DNA of 64,000 nt, taken from positions 1-64,000 of the forward strand of contig JAEXOU010000010.1 of the NCBI GenBank assembly GCA_023439125.1, given 5' to 3'. Numbering within the stretch: the stretch's first letter is position 1; the number at the start of each line of letters is the position of its first letter. This document shows positions 7,974-16,348 of the stretch, in pieces. The notes under the pieces are model-generated. The model made no database searches, was not told where the DNA came from, and saw nothing but the letters and a program-made list of their open reading frames with translations. Source of the stretch: Bacillota bacterium. Lineage in GTDB: Bacteria > Bacillota > Clostridia > Lachnospirales > Lachnospiraceae. Position numbers and translations under genes: made by a program.

Positions 7974-10355
7974 CTATTTTTTTGACTCATTTTTAATTAC
8001 TCTTGAAAATAGCTGCCAACGAAGTTTTACATATTTACTAAAGCTCAGCAATATTTTTTCTTCCTTCAGTAGTTCAAGCTTTAGATTAGCAATGGCCTGC
8101 TGTTCTGTTTCTGTTGGTTCAAAATTATTATAACGCAATCGATGAAATACTGACTCCATTGTGTACAAACCTATTTCCTGCTTAGGATATTGAGGACGAA
8201 TGGAGTTCATATATGCTGAGAAAGTTTCCGATATCTCTCTTTTTCGAATACAACACTCAAACATATACAGCATCTGCCTAATATCACTATATACTTTACC
8301 CTCAATACTGCTTTTCTTATATCGATTCTTAAAATGATAGTATCTTAATCCAAAATATACTGGTATCGATATTAAGATGAGTAAGAAAACCAATACAACT
8401 ATAAGTCCTATACTTCTATAAGCTTTTTGACGGTTTCTTGTTTCTGCTTCTTGTCGCAATAGTTCCTCAAGATATTCTGGTGCCTTCGTTGGTTTCGTCG
8501 TATTCGGCGCACCATTATTATCACTATAAAGCCATGGCTGATATCGTAGTGACTTATAGGTAGGTGTTGGCTCAAATGGAATCCACCCTATTCCTTCAAT
8601 ATAAGCTTCTACCCAAGCATGTGCATCACGATTATATGCAGAATACTGAAATCTATTATTTTGACCATTAGTTACAACACAAAATCCTTGTACATATCTA
8701 GTTGGGATATCTAGACAACGTGCCATAACTGCAAAAGCTGTAGCATAGTAAGTACAATAACCTTCCTGTGTGTTAAAAAGGAGAAAATCGATTAAGTCCG
8801 TTCCTTTTGATGGTTGTTTTGGTGACGTCGTATAGGTAAATGTATTGAGGTAACTTTCTAACGCTACTAACTTCTCGTAATCCGTTGAGCACCCCTCTGT
8901 AACGCTTACCGCCAACTCCCTAACTCGTTGTGGTAAACCTTCATAGACCTGTGTATAATTCTGTCGAATATATTGTGCTCGTTTATGTAGTTGTTGTTCG
9001 AAATTATTCTGTAAATCAAATTTATTAAGTATTGGGTCTTGGATTACATACTTTGAGAACTCTTGAGCATATGTGTTCTCTTCATTACTATAATAATACT
9101 GTCCTTGTTGTTCAATCAGTTCATCAAAATACATGCTTCCAAGATTTAAGTTTAAATAAGTTATCTCATAAGAGGTTCCCTCTCCTTTTGTCTTGTTAAA
9201 TCTCATATCTAGCAGGTTGTCACTAAACTTATCTCCTTCCTTATCTGTTTCAACAGAATAAGTCTTGAAAGGATGAAATAACGATCTAGTATAAAGGTCT
9301 TCAAATGTAATATCTATGCTATTCGTAGTATAGAGTGATTTTGCTTTAAATTGATCTCCAGATCGGTATATTGCGTAGAGTGTTTCACTGACATCATAAA
9401 CATATTCCTTATACTCATTAGGAAAAGTATCCATATCCAAATCATTATTCCATTTGGTTCCATCAAAACTATTTCTAATATTTCCTATAAGATAAATATT
9501 ATTTCCTATATAAGTTGTCGAAGTAATACGTAAAGCCTCATCGCTACTCTCTGTTAATGTACCACCTACATCGCCATCTTCTGAATATCCTGTAAATGAA
9601 ATACCAAAATCAACTTTTTCAGGATTACTTAAAATATTAATATCTGCAATTAACGTTTCAATCGTACTAGTGATTTTGTGAAAACATTGCTTAACAAGCT
9701 TCCATTGAATTGGTTTCTGATTCATCGGGATTACTAGAAGAGCCAAGAAGAATATCATAAAAAATGGTAGTAAAAATGGCATTGGTTTCGCATCTGTCTT
9801 GTTAACTTTCTCATAGAAATAGATTAGCTTAGTCTCAACAAACATCAGAACAAAATAGGTTAAGAAACAACATATTCCGATCTTAGATACACTAATCTGA
9901 ATCAGAGTACATAGAATCATTCCAACAAGTAACAATCCAGCAATCGTTATTCTAATCCGAAATCTCTTAACTAAAATACTAAACACAATAGTAATAATAA
10001 AGCTAAATAGACCGCAGGTTAAGATAGAATACCATATCTTACTTACTGTATCCTCATATATAGCACTTCTCAACCAGCTTTGGTACTTCTCAAACTCAAC
10101 ATGAAAAGAAAAATCAACAGAATATAAAATGATACTTAATAAGATGATTAAAACTGCTATGATTACATATGGTATCGCATTCTTCTTATTCATATCAAAA
10201 AGACGAACTAATATAACACTAACTAGTATAAAAAATACAAGAAAGTACTCATTCACATTTAAATCTAAATATGTATTAATACTTGTTACAAAGCCTACGC
10301 ATAGAAGCCAGATTAAGCAGCATGGGTAAGCATGTTTTCTAAACAATTCTTTCAT
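7974..10355 (-). CDS. Membrane-bound transglutaminase-like protein (TgpA type)
   Basis: A 793-residue protein. The N-terminal ~220 residues carry several membrane helices. A long extracellular part contains a transglutaminase-like core (about residues 490-620) with the Cys in EGYCTYYATAFAVMARCLDIP, the His in RDAHAWVEAYI and a following Asp/Glu region GWIPFEPTP. A further membrane helix at about 665-690 and a cytoplasmic DUF4129-like tail follow. The layout matches the TgpA family, whose genes normally follow a MoxR ATPase and a DUF58 protein, exactly as here. Proteolysis or cross-linking at the cell surface is possible; the substrate is unknown. It is the last gene of the operon. Confidence 0.88.
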   Translation of the reverse strand: MKELFRKHAYPCCLIWLLCVGFVTSINTYLDLNVNEYFLVFFILVSVILVRLFDMNKKNAIPYVIIAVLIILLSIILYSVDFSFHVEFEKYQSWLRSAIYEDTVSKIWYSILTCGLFSFIITIVFSILVKRFRIRITIAGLLLVGMILCTLIQISVSKIGICCFLTYFVLMFVETKLIYFYEKVNKTDAKPMPFLLPFFMIFFLALLVIPMNQKPIQWKLVKQCFHKITSTIETLIADINILSNPEKVDFGISFTGYSEDGDVGGTLTESSDEALRITSTTYIGNNIYLIGNIRNSFDGTKWNNDLDMDTFPNEYKEYVYDVSETLYAIYRSGDQFKAKSLYTTNSIDITFEDLYTRSLFHPFKTYSVETDKEGDKFSDNLLDMRFNKTKGEGTSYEITYLNLNLGSMYFDELIEQQGQYYYSNEENTYAQEFSKYVIQDPILNKFDLQNNFEQQLHKRAQYIRQNYTQVYEGLPQRVRELAVSVTEGCSTDYEKLVALESYLNTFTYTTSPKQPSKGTDLIDFLLFNTQEGYCTYYATAFAVMARCLDIPTRYVQGFCVVTNGQNNRFQYSAYNRDAHAWVEAYIEGIGWIPFEPTPTYKSLRYQPWLYSDNNGAPNTTKPTKAPEYLEELLRQEAETRNRQKAYRSIGLIVVLVFLLILISIPVYFGLRYYHFKNRYKKSSIEGKVYSDIRQMLYMFECCIRKREISETFSAYMNSIRPQYPKQEIGLYTMESVFHRLRYNNFEPTETEQQAIANLKLELLKEEKILLSFSKYVKLRWQLFSRVIKNESKK

Positions 10356-10376
10356 ACTCGTAATCTCCTTTGCTCT

Positions 10377-11540
10377 CTATATGACTTCTTTTATCTCCTT
10401 ATTAAGAAAAATCTGTCGGAATACTAACCGTTTATCTAATTTAGAGGTAAACTCGCTAACATCATCACTACCAATGTATAAAATAGATATATCATTGTCT
10501 AATTCGAGCATTCCATAACACTCATAGAGCAGTTCGTCTGATAGCATATGAGTAACGATAATATTAGCAGTCCTGTTTGCTGTAATTCGACTACTCTCTG
10601 ATAGAACTCTGCCAATGCCCATTTCTGCTCGAAAACGGACAAATGTGCATAGTTCAAACAATTGATCAAAGTCTGCCTTTGAAATAATGTTCATTGTTTT
10701 AAGACCACCATCATCAAACATACAGATCATAGGAATATGATTGCGATAATAGTAATCAGATATTGCAAGCACCGTTTCAATCACCTTATCTTCAATAATT
10801 ATGCGGTTTTGCTCGCTTGTATCATATTTCGAAAAATCAACATGTAAAATAAGTTCTGTTTTCGGGTCTTCCGTATACTTTCTTGTCATTAATTTCTGTT
10901 GCTTGGCAACAGATTTCCAATGGATCATCTTTCTATCATCACCTGGTATATAATTTCGAATTTCAACATCAGGTACTTGCTGCGCTATTGAAATGACATT
11001 ATTGCGGCTTCTACCTTCCAATTCAATCCCGATATTTAAGCTATCAAGACGAACAATACGAGGGAGAACACGTACAGTAATCGGTGATGGAGCCTCAAAC
11101 CGAACACGAAATAGATTTAGATAATCCTCAACGTAAACATATTCTGCTCCAACCAAGTACTCACCTCGATAATGGCAGCAAATCGATGTATTCTGTTCAA
11201 CTCGGTCTCCAGGTAATAAATAGTAGTTCTTATCAATATTCATATCATCCACAGTACTAAAGTCATCACGAAATCTTACAAACAGATTCGTATAAGAAAT
11301 GATATCTTCATTTGCCAATATAAATTTGTACGGAACATGTTCTTCCTTAACTACTGTTTTATGATCTATAATTTGATAGATTCTACATCGTATGTAAACA
11401 TATATAATATAAATGAAAGACAATATTGGAATTAGCAAACTTCCAATAAATAATCCATAACTAATATAGCCCCCATAAAAACTTACAAAGACTCCACTCG
11501 CTATAATAATTAGTGCTACTATAATTCGATTTTTTTTCAT
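10377..11540 (-). CDS. DUF58 domain protein
   Basis: A 387-residue protein with two N-terminal membrane helices (about residues 5-50). The DUF58 signature is at about residues 193-212: RNYIPGDDRKMIHWKSVAKQ, where the PGD and HW residues are conserved in the family. A von Willebrand-like fold usually follows; here HVDFSKYDTSEQNR could be its metal-site remnant. It lies between the MoxR ATPase gene (14 bp upstream) and the transglutaminase gene (21 bp downstream), the standard order for this three-gene unit. The unit's cellular role is poorly known, with MoxR thought to act as a chaperone for the other two. Confidence 0.88.
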   Translation of the reverse strand: MKKNRIIVALIIIASGVFVSFYGGYISYGLFIGSLLIPILSFIYIIYVYIRCRIYQIIDHKTVVKEEHVPYKFILANEDIISYTNLFVRFRDDFSTVDDMNIDKNYYLLPGDRVEQNTSICCHYRGEYLVGAEYVYVEDYLNLFRVRFEAPSPITVRVLPRIVRLDSLNIGIELEGRSRNNVISIAQQVPDVEIRNYIPGDDRKMIHWKSVAKQQKLMTRKYTEDPKTELILHVDFSKYDTSEQNRIIIEDKVIETVLAISDYYYRNHIPMICMFDDGGLKTMNIISKADFDQLFELCTFVRFRAEMGIGRVLSESSRITANRTANIIVTHMLSDELLYECYGMLELDNDISILYIGSDDVSEFTSKLDKRLVFRQIFLNKEIKEVI

Positions 11541-11554
11541 ATTTTTATCCTCTG

Positions 11555-12502
11555 TTATGAAAAATCACGTAATATTGGTATGGTTACCTTGTTTAATACA
11601 TTCCTTAAAATTGATTCTGTCGATATTTTATTGATCTTTGACTCCATTGACTGTAATAATCTATGACATAATACAGGATATACTATTTTTTGGACATCAT
11701 CAGGAATTACAAATTCACGCTCTGCTAGATAAGCAGTTGCCTGGGCTGCCCTTATTACGGCCAAGGTTGCTCTAGGACTTGCTCCTAAAACTAATGATTC
11801 CTCTTGACGAGTTGCATTTATTACATCTGTTATGTATGAAATCACATCATCATGGACTTTTATCGCTGCGACTTCTTTTTGCATAGCAACAATATCTTCT
11901 TTTTTCATGATTGGTTTTAGATGTTCAACACGCTCGTCCTTCAGATACTTCTGAGCCATTACGCGCTCATTTTCAACGGAAGGATAACCAATTGAAATCT
12001 TCATTAAAAATCTGTCCATTTGTGCTTCTGGTAAATGATATGTTCCAACAAAATCAATTGGATTTTGTGTAGCAATAACCATAAATGGCGCTTCCAACGG
12101 ATATATTACACCATCCACTGTAATCTGTCTTTCCTCCATTGCTTCTAATAAACTGGCCTGTGTCTTAGGAGCGGTACGATTGATTTCATCAGCTAAAACA
12201 ATGTTGTGCATAGCTGCACCCTTTTGAAATTCAAAAGCACCTGTTTTCATATTATAAATGGATAAACCAGTAATATCACTTGGAAGAGTGTCTGGTGTAA
12301 ATTGAATTCGCCCAAAACTTAAATCGATTGACTTAGCAATTGCATTTGCGAGTGTCGTTTTTCCTACGCCTGGTACATCTTCTAACAATAGATGACCACC
12401 TGCCAAAAGTGTTGTTATTGCCAAAATAACCTTATCCTCTTTACCAACTAAAACTGAATTGATCTGTTGAATTAGTTGATTCGCTAATGACACATGTTTC
12501 AT
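11555..12502 (-). CDS. MoxR-family AAA+ ATPase
   Basis: A 315-residue AAA+ ATPase of the MoxR group, cytosolic. Walker A is EDVPGVGKTTLANAIA at about 42-57 and Walker B with sensor residues is IVLADEINRTAPKTQASLLEAMEE at about 105-128; the sensor-1 TQNP follows. Family members are believed to act as chaperone-like ATPases on partner VWA/DUF58 proteins, which fits the DUF58 gene 14 bp downstream. It is the first gene of the operon. A plausible promoter is at 12563-12591. Start ATG at 12502 has an AGGAGG site. Confidence 0.93.
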   Translation of the reverse strand: MKHVSLANQLIQQINSVLVGKEDKVILAITTLLAGGHLLLEDVPGVGKTTLANAIAKSIDLSFGRIQFTPDTLPSDITGLSIYNMKTGAFEFQKGAAMHNIVLADEINRTAPKTQASLLEAMEERQITVDGVIYPLEAPFMVIATQNPIDFVGTYHLPEAQMDRFLMKISIGYPSVENERVMAQKYLKDERVEHLKPIMKKEDIVAMQKEVAAIKVHDDVISYITDVINATRQEESLVLGASPRATLAVIRAAQATAYLAEREFVIPDDVQKIVYPVLCHRLLQSMESKINKISTESILRNVLNKVTIPILRDFS

Positions 12503-12562
12503 ATTATAATCCTCCTATGCACTTGTACTTTACCCCATTTTACATCTGTTTATATACTTTAT

Positions 12563-12591
12563 ATTATATCCTAATAATGGAAGATTCACAA
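12563..12591 (-). promoter_or_regulatory. Probable promoter of the moxR operon
   Basis: On the minus strand TTGTGA (12586-12591), 17-bp spacer, TATAAT (12563-12568), about 60 bp ahead of the MoxR start codon. Confidence 0.6.
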
Positions 12592-12607
12592 TGTAAAAAC
12601 GCACAAA

Positions 12608-12691
12608 AAAGTGGTTAATCATCATAAACTATCCCCATTAAGTTAGATCTACAATCTAACGATTGGTGATTCGTTCGTAATTAACCACTTT
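12608..12691 (-). terminator. htpG terminator with nested hairpin
   Basis: Arms AAAGTGGTTAAT (12608-12619) and ATTAACCACTTT (12680-12691) pair perfectly. A second hairpin (GTTAGAT / ATCTAAC) is nested inside. On the minus strand the outer stem is followed by a T-run, as expected for the end of htpG transcription. Confidence 0.75.
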
Positions 12692-12745
12692 CTGTGTTGA
12701 TAATGAGATATTATTTTATCATATTACATATTCATCTATGATTTA

Positions 12746-14770
12746 TTATTTCGTCAATAACATCATGATTTCATTGCTTCGCTCTACGAATTTTGTCATT
12801 GCTTCAGGAGATAATGGCTTATGACTAATCATAGCCAAATCGTATAACTGTTCACAAAGCATTGCAGTATTCTCTCCAGATTCATTTGCAAGTACATACT
12901 TAACTAAATCATTATTTGCATTCAGAACTAAAGTTTCAGAATTGCCAAATGCGCTAGGATCCATACCATACATATTGTACATCTTCATCATATCTTGCAT
13001 TCTACGGCTTTCTTCAGATAATGTTATCATGGAAGAAACTTTTTCGTTCTTAAGTTTTACAACCTTAACATCTAACTTTTCATTCTTTAGAGTATCACGG
13101 AAAATTTTAGTTAAACTTTCTTTTTGAGTCTCTAACTCCTTCTCATCCACTTTTTCCGTAAAGCTATCATTAACATCTGCATCAATACGTGCGAAATGAA
13201 GCTTATCATCTGCTTGTTCTAATTGAGTTATAAATGGAGAGTCGATATTATGAGTTAAAAGAACTGCATCCATACCAGCTTCTTTAAACATATTAATATA
13301 TTGAGACTGCTGAATTGGATCTGTTACATAGTAAACTGTCGTCTTTTTAACTTCTTTCTCTTCTGACTTCGTTTCGTCTTTCGATTCCTGTTTTACTTCT
13401 TCGGTTGATTCTTCCTTCGCTTCTGCTGCCTCTACCTTTTCCTCTGCAGGTTTTACTGCATCTACATACTCTTTTAAAGTTAAGAATTTATTATCTAGAT
13501 TCTTGAAAAGAATAAAGTCTTTCATCTTATCTCTAAATTTTTCGTCTTTTAAGCAGCCAAACTTAATGAATGGGCTAATGTCATCCCAATATTTCTCATA
13601 AGAGTCACGCTCAACCTTATACATGCCAGCTAATTTATCTGCTACCTTCTTAGTAATGTAATCAGAGATTTTCTTTACGAAACCATCATTTTGTAACGCA
13701 CTACGTGATACATTCAAAGGTAAATCAGGACAATCAATTACACCTTTTAATAACAACAAGAATTCTGGAATAACTTCTTTAATGTTATCAGCGATAAATA
13801 CCTGGTTACTATATAATTTAATTGTTCCTTCGATGCTATCATATTCTGTATTAATCTTAGGGAAGTACAAAATTCCCTTTAAGTTAAAAGGATAATCCAT
13901 ATTTAGATGAATCCAGAATAAAGGTTCTTTGTAATCATGGAATACCGTGCGATAAAACTCTTTGTAATCCTCTTCTTTGCAGTCATTTGGATGTTTTGTC
14001 CACAATGGAGTTGGATTATTGATTGGCTTTGGACCTTTCTTTTCAGTTGTTTCTTTTACCTTACCATCTTCAGATACTTCAGCATCTACAACATCAGACT
14101 TTTCTTTCGTCTCTTCCTTTTCTTCTTCTACAGGAGCATTGGCATTCTTAAAGAAGATTGGAACTGGCATAAAGGAACAATATTTTTCAATTACTTCTTT
14201 TGCTCGATATTCATTGGAGAATTCATAACTATCTTCATTTAGATATAACGTAATCTTAGTACCACGTTCTGCCTTCTCCCCTTCACCCATTTCAAAATCA
14301 GTACCTTCCTCTGATACCCAAACAACAGGTTTTGCATCCTTTTGCCAAGAGAGAGTTTCAATTGTAACTTTATGTGCAACCATAAATGCAGAATAAAAAC
14401 CAAGACCAAAGTGTCCAATAATCTGTTCTTCATTTGCCTTATCTTTGTACTTCGTTAAGAAATCTTGAGCTCCAGAAAAAGCGATCTGGTTAATATACTC
14501 CTTAACTTCATCGGCTGTCATACCAATTCCATTATCAATAAATGTAAGTGTCTTTTCTTCTGAATTTACAATGACCTCAACTTTGAGTTCATCGCTTTCA
14601 GGAATTGAGTACTCGCCCATAACTTCAAGCTTCTTTAGCTTTGTAATTGCATCGCAAGCATTTGATATTAACTCACGGAAGAAAATGTCGTGGTCAGAAT
14701 AAAGCCACTTCTTAATAATTGGGAAAATATTTTCGGAATTAATTGATAAACTACCTTTTTCCATACTCAT
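12746..14770 (-). CDS. htpG: Molecular chaperone HtpG (Hsp90)
   Basis: Bacterial Hsp90, a cytosolic ATP-dependent chaperone. The N-terminal GHKL ATPase motifs are clear: RELISNACDAITKL, DNGIGMTADEV and GHFGLGFYSAFMVA. Middle and C-terminal domains follow. At 674 residues it is about 50 longer than E. coli HtpG. The extra length is two charged insertions, at roughly residues 212-250 and 447-490, rich in Glu and Lys. The first is placed like the charged linker of eukaryotic Hsp90. The start at 14770 (ATGAGTATGG) is chosen from the GGAG site 8 bp upstream. A sigma-A promoter and a CIRCE operator lie about 180-235 bp upstream. Confidence 0.95.
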   Translation of the reverse strand: MSMEKGSLSINSENIFPIIKKWLYSDHDIFFRELISNACDAITKLKKLEVMGEYSIPESDELKVEVIVNSEEKTLTFIDNGIGMTADEVKEYINQIAFSGAQDFLTKYKDKANEEQIIGHFGLGFYSAFMVAHKVTIETLSWQKDAKPVVWVSEEGTDFEMGEGEKAERGTKITLYLNEDSYEFSNEYRAKEVIEKYCSFMPVPIFFKNANAPVEEEKEETKEKSDVVDAEVSEDGKVKETTEKKGPKPINNPTPLWTKHPNDCKEEDYKEFYRTVFHDYKEPLFWIHLNMDYPFNLKGILYFPKINTEYDSIEGTIKLYSNQVFIADNIKEVIPEFLLLLKGVIDCPDLPLNVSRSALQNDGFVKKISDYITKKVADKLAGMYKVERDSYEKYWDDISPFIKFGCLKDEKFRDKMKDFILFKNLDNKFLTLKEYVDAVKPAEEKVEAAEAKEESTEEVKQESKDETKSEEKEVKKTTVYYVTDPIQQSQYINMFKEAGMDAVLLTHNIDSPFITQLEQADDKLHFARIDADVNDSFTEKVDEKELETQKESLTKIFRDTLKNEKLDVKVVKLKNEKVSSMITLSEESRRMQDMMKMYNMYGMDPSAFGNSETLVLNANNDLVKYVLANESGENTAMLCEQLYDLAMISHKPLSPEAMTKFVERSNEIMMLLTK

Positions 14771-14782
14771 GAACAACACTCC

Positions 14783-14856
14783 TTTTTATATCATTTACTT
14801 TTTATATCATTTACTTTTTAACCATTTCAATTTCTATTTCCTTTTATATCATTTAC
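14783..14856. repeat. Short repeats in the htpG 5' UTR
   Basis: TTTTTATATCATTTAC occurs in direct tandem at 14783-14798 and 14799-14814 and again at 14842-14856, within the transcribed leader of htpG. No function is evident. Confidence 0.6.
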
Positions 14857-14943
14857 GATTTTGTGACATTTATAAATAGAAATAATTCTCTAATATTTCA
14901 TTCACGACAAGATGACCTTTGACCTTATCACGTTTCTGAATAA

Positions 14944-14972
14944 TACTATAATACTGTCTTTATGAAAAGTCA
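14944..14972 (-). promoter_or_regulatory. htpG promoter
   Basis: On the minus strand TTGACT (14967-14972), 17-bp spacer, TATAGT (14944-14949). It lies immediately downstream of the CIRCE element and about 170 bp before the htpG start. Confidence 0.75.
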
Positions 14973-14979
14973 AGCAAAA

Positions 14980-15006
14980 ATTAGCACTCATTCTTAATGA
15001 GTGCTA
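14980..15006. promoter_or_regulatory. CIRCE operator (HrcA site)
   Basis: A perfect match to the CIRCE consensus: TTAGCACTC (14980-14988), nine bases, GAGTGCTAA (14998-15006). It is the binding site of the heat-shock repressor HrcA. It ends 7 bp upstream of the htpG -35 box, which points to HrcA control of htpG. Confidence 0.93.
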
Positions 15007-15032
15007 ACAAAGAGTTTTGGAAACTCTGTCTC

Positions 15033-15530
15033 TTATTCTTCTATAAATGCTAATTCATTCTTTTTCAAAAATGTTTTCACTTGCTCATCCCATGCATGCT
15101 CAAGTGTTTTATCTAGTGTAAACTGAGTCAAACCGATTCCTGTAATAATGTACAGCTTATTATTTTCATATTTTATATGAAAATATAGTCCGCTGACCTC
15201 CTGTACCCGCATCGCTACACCAGCATTACGTATTACACTTTCAATCTGTTCTCTTCCTAACATAAGAGAAATATGAAATGATAATGGTGTTTTATTACCT
15301 CTAACTAAAGAATACACAATTGGTTTTACTTCAGACCACTTAGAATAAGTTCTTGTTCCTAATGTCTCAAGTTCCTGCGTAGAATAAAAATCTAAATTTA
15401 GTTTACCCGTAATTTGAAATCGATTAAATGTATTCATCGTTAACTCCGATAGCAAGAAATTATCAAACACTGTCTGGATTAACAACTTTCCCATAAATGG
15501 TTTCACTTCTAATATCTGAAGTGCTCTCAT
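15033..15530 (-). CDS. Conserved hypothetical protein
   Basis: A 165-residue soluble protein with mixed alpha/beta character and no signal peptide. I do not recognise it with certainty; it resembles small uncharacterised proteins (possibly the DUF5721 group) found in Lachnospiraceae. It follows the TraX-like gene by 19 bp on the same strand, so the two are likely co-transcribed, and it ends 27 bp before the CIRCE site of htpG. Start ATG at 15530 has an AAAGGGAG region upstream. Function unknown. Confidence 0.65.
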   Translation of the reverse strand: MRALQILEVKPFMGKLLIQTVFDNFLLSELTMNTFNRFQITGKLNLDFYSTQELETLGTRTYSKWSEVKPIVYSLVRGNKTPLSFHISLMLGREQIESVIRNAGVAMRVQEVSGLYFHIKYENNKLYIITGIGLTQFTLDKTLEHAWDEQVKTFLKKNELAFIEE

Positions 15531-15549
15531 ACTCGTTCTCCCTTTCTTC

Positions 15550-16335
15550 CTATTCGATTGCTAATTGAATCAATTTTAATACGACAAGGTGAATTGGATA
15601 AAATAAATAAAAAGCATATTTGTAAGATGGACCTTTCTCGCCATTGTATCGATATATAAATGGTGCCGCGAGAATTGCCATAAACTGAATATCTCCACAT
15701 AGAAAACCTGTTAAAAGAATAAATATAATCAGAGTTGCCGCTTTGCTTCGATATCCATAATAGAACCCAATGATAATTAACACACCATATCCATAATCTA
15801 AGTAACTACCTCTAATTAGAATTAAGCTGACAGACGCTGCTATAATTACTATGATAGAATAAAAGTTCACAAAAAATCTAGCATTATAAGAACTCTTACC
15901 ACGAAGCAACTTATCTTGGTAGCTCTTTTGCAGCCTATCAATACATGTAATTGCAATTAGCCCTAAAATTAGAGTAAAGAAAATGTTCTGTTGGTCAAAT
16001 AATTCCTGTGGAAAGTTTCTGATCACAATACCAAACGGTTTTTCCGAAAAGGCAAAATCAAACGGAATCTCCGATATGAATGCAAATATTGCTAGCCGTA
16101 ACATATACTTTTTCACATTTCTCGTGTGTAAAAATCCTTGTACAATTAAAAATGCAAACAAAGGAAAGGCGATTCTACCAATCACACGTCCAATCACATA
16201 TAGAGTGATATCTCTCTCGTAGCTTCCTATGCTTAGGTGGAATAGATACCCAAAGTCTTTTGGTACGAAGAGTAATGTAATATGATCAATTAACATAGTG
16301 ATACAAGCTATTATTTTCAAAGTAAATGTGCTCAC
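15550..16335 (-). CDS. TraX-family membrane protein
   Basis: A 261-residue integral membrane protein with about seven or eight hydrophobic helices. The opening FTLKIIACITMLIDHITLLF is the hallmark of the TraX family, named for the F-plasmid pilin acetyltransferase; chromosomal clostridial members have no conjugation context and their substrate is unknown. It is followed by an unknown 165-residue gene and preceded, 13 bp away, by the GH13-like gene, so the three may form an operon. Acylation of a surface component is a reasonable but unproven guess. Confidence 0.8.
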   Translation of the reverse strand: MSTFTLKIIACITMLIDHITLLFVPKDFGYLFHLSIGSYERDITLYVIGRVIGRIAFPLFAFLIVQGFLHTRNVKKYMLRLAIFAFISEIPFDFAFSEKPFGIVIRNFPQELFDQQNIFFTLILGLIAITCIDRLQKSYQDKLLRGKSSYNARFFVNFYSIIVIIAASVSLILIRGSYLDYGYGVLIIIGFYYGYRSKAATLIIFILLTGFLCGDIQFMAILAAPFIYRYNGEKGPSYKYAFYLFYPIHLVVLKLIQLAIE

Positions 16336-16348
16336 GTCGTATTCCTTT

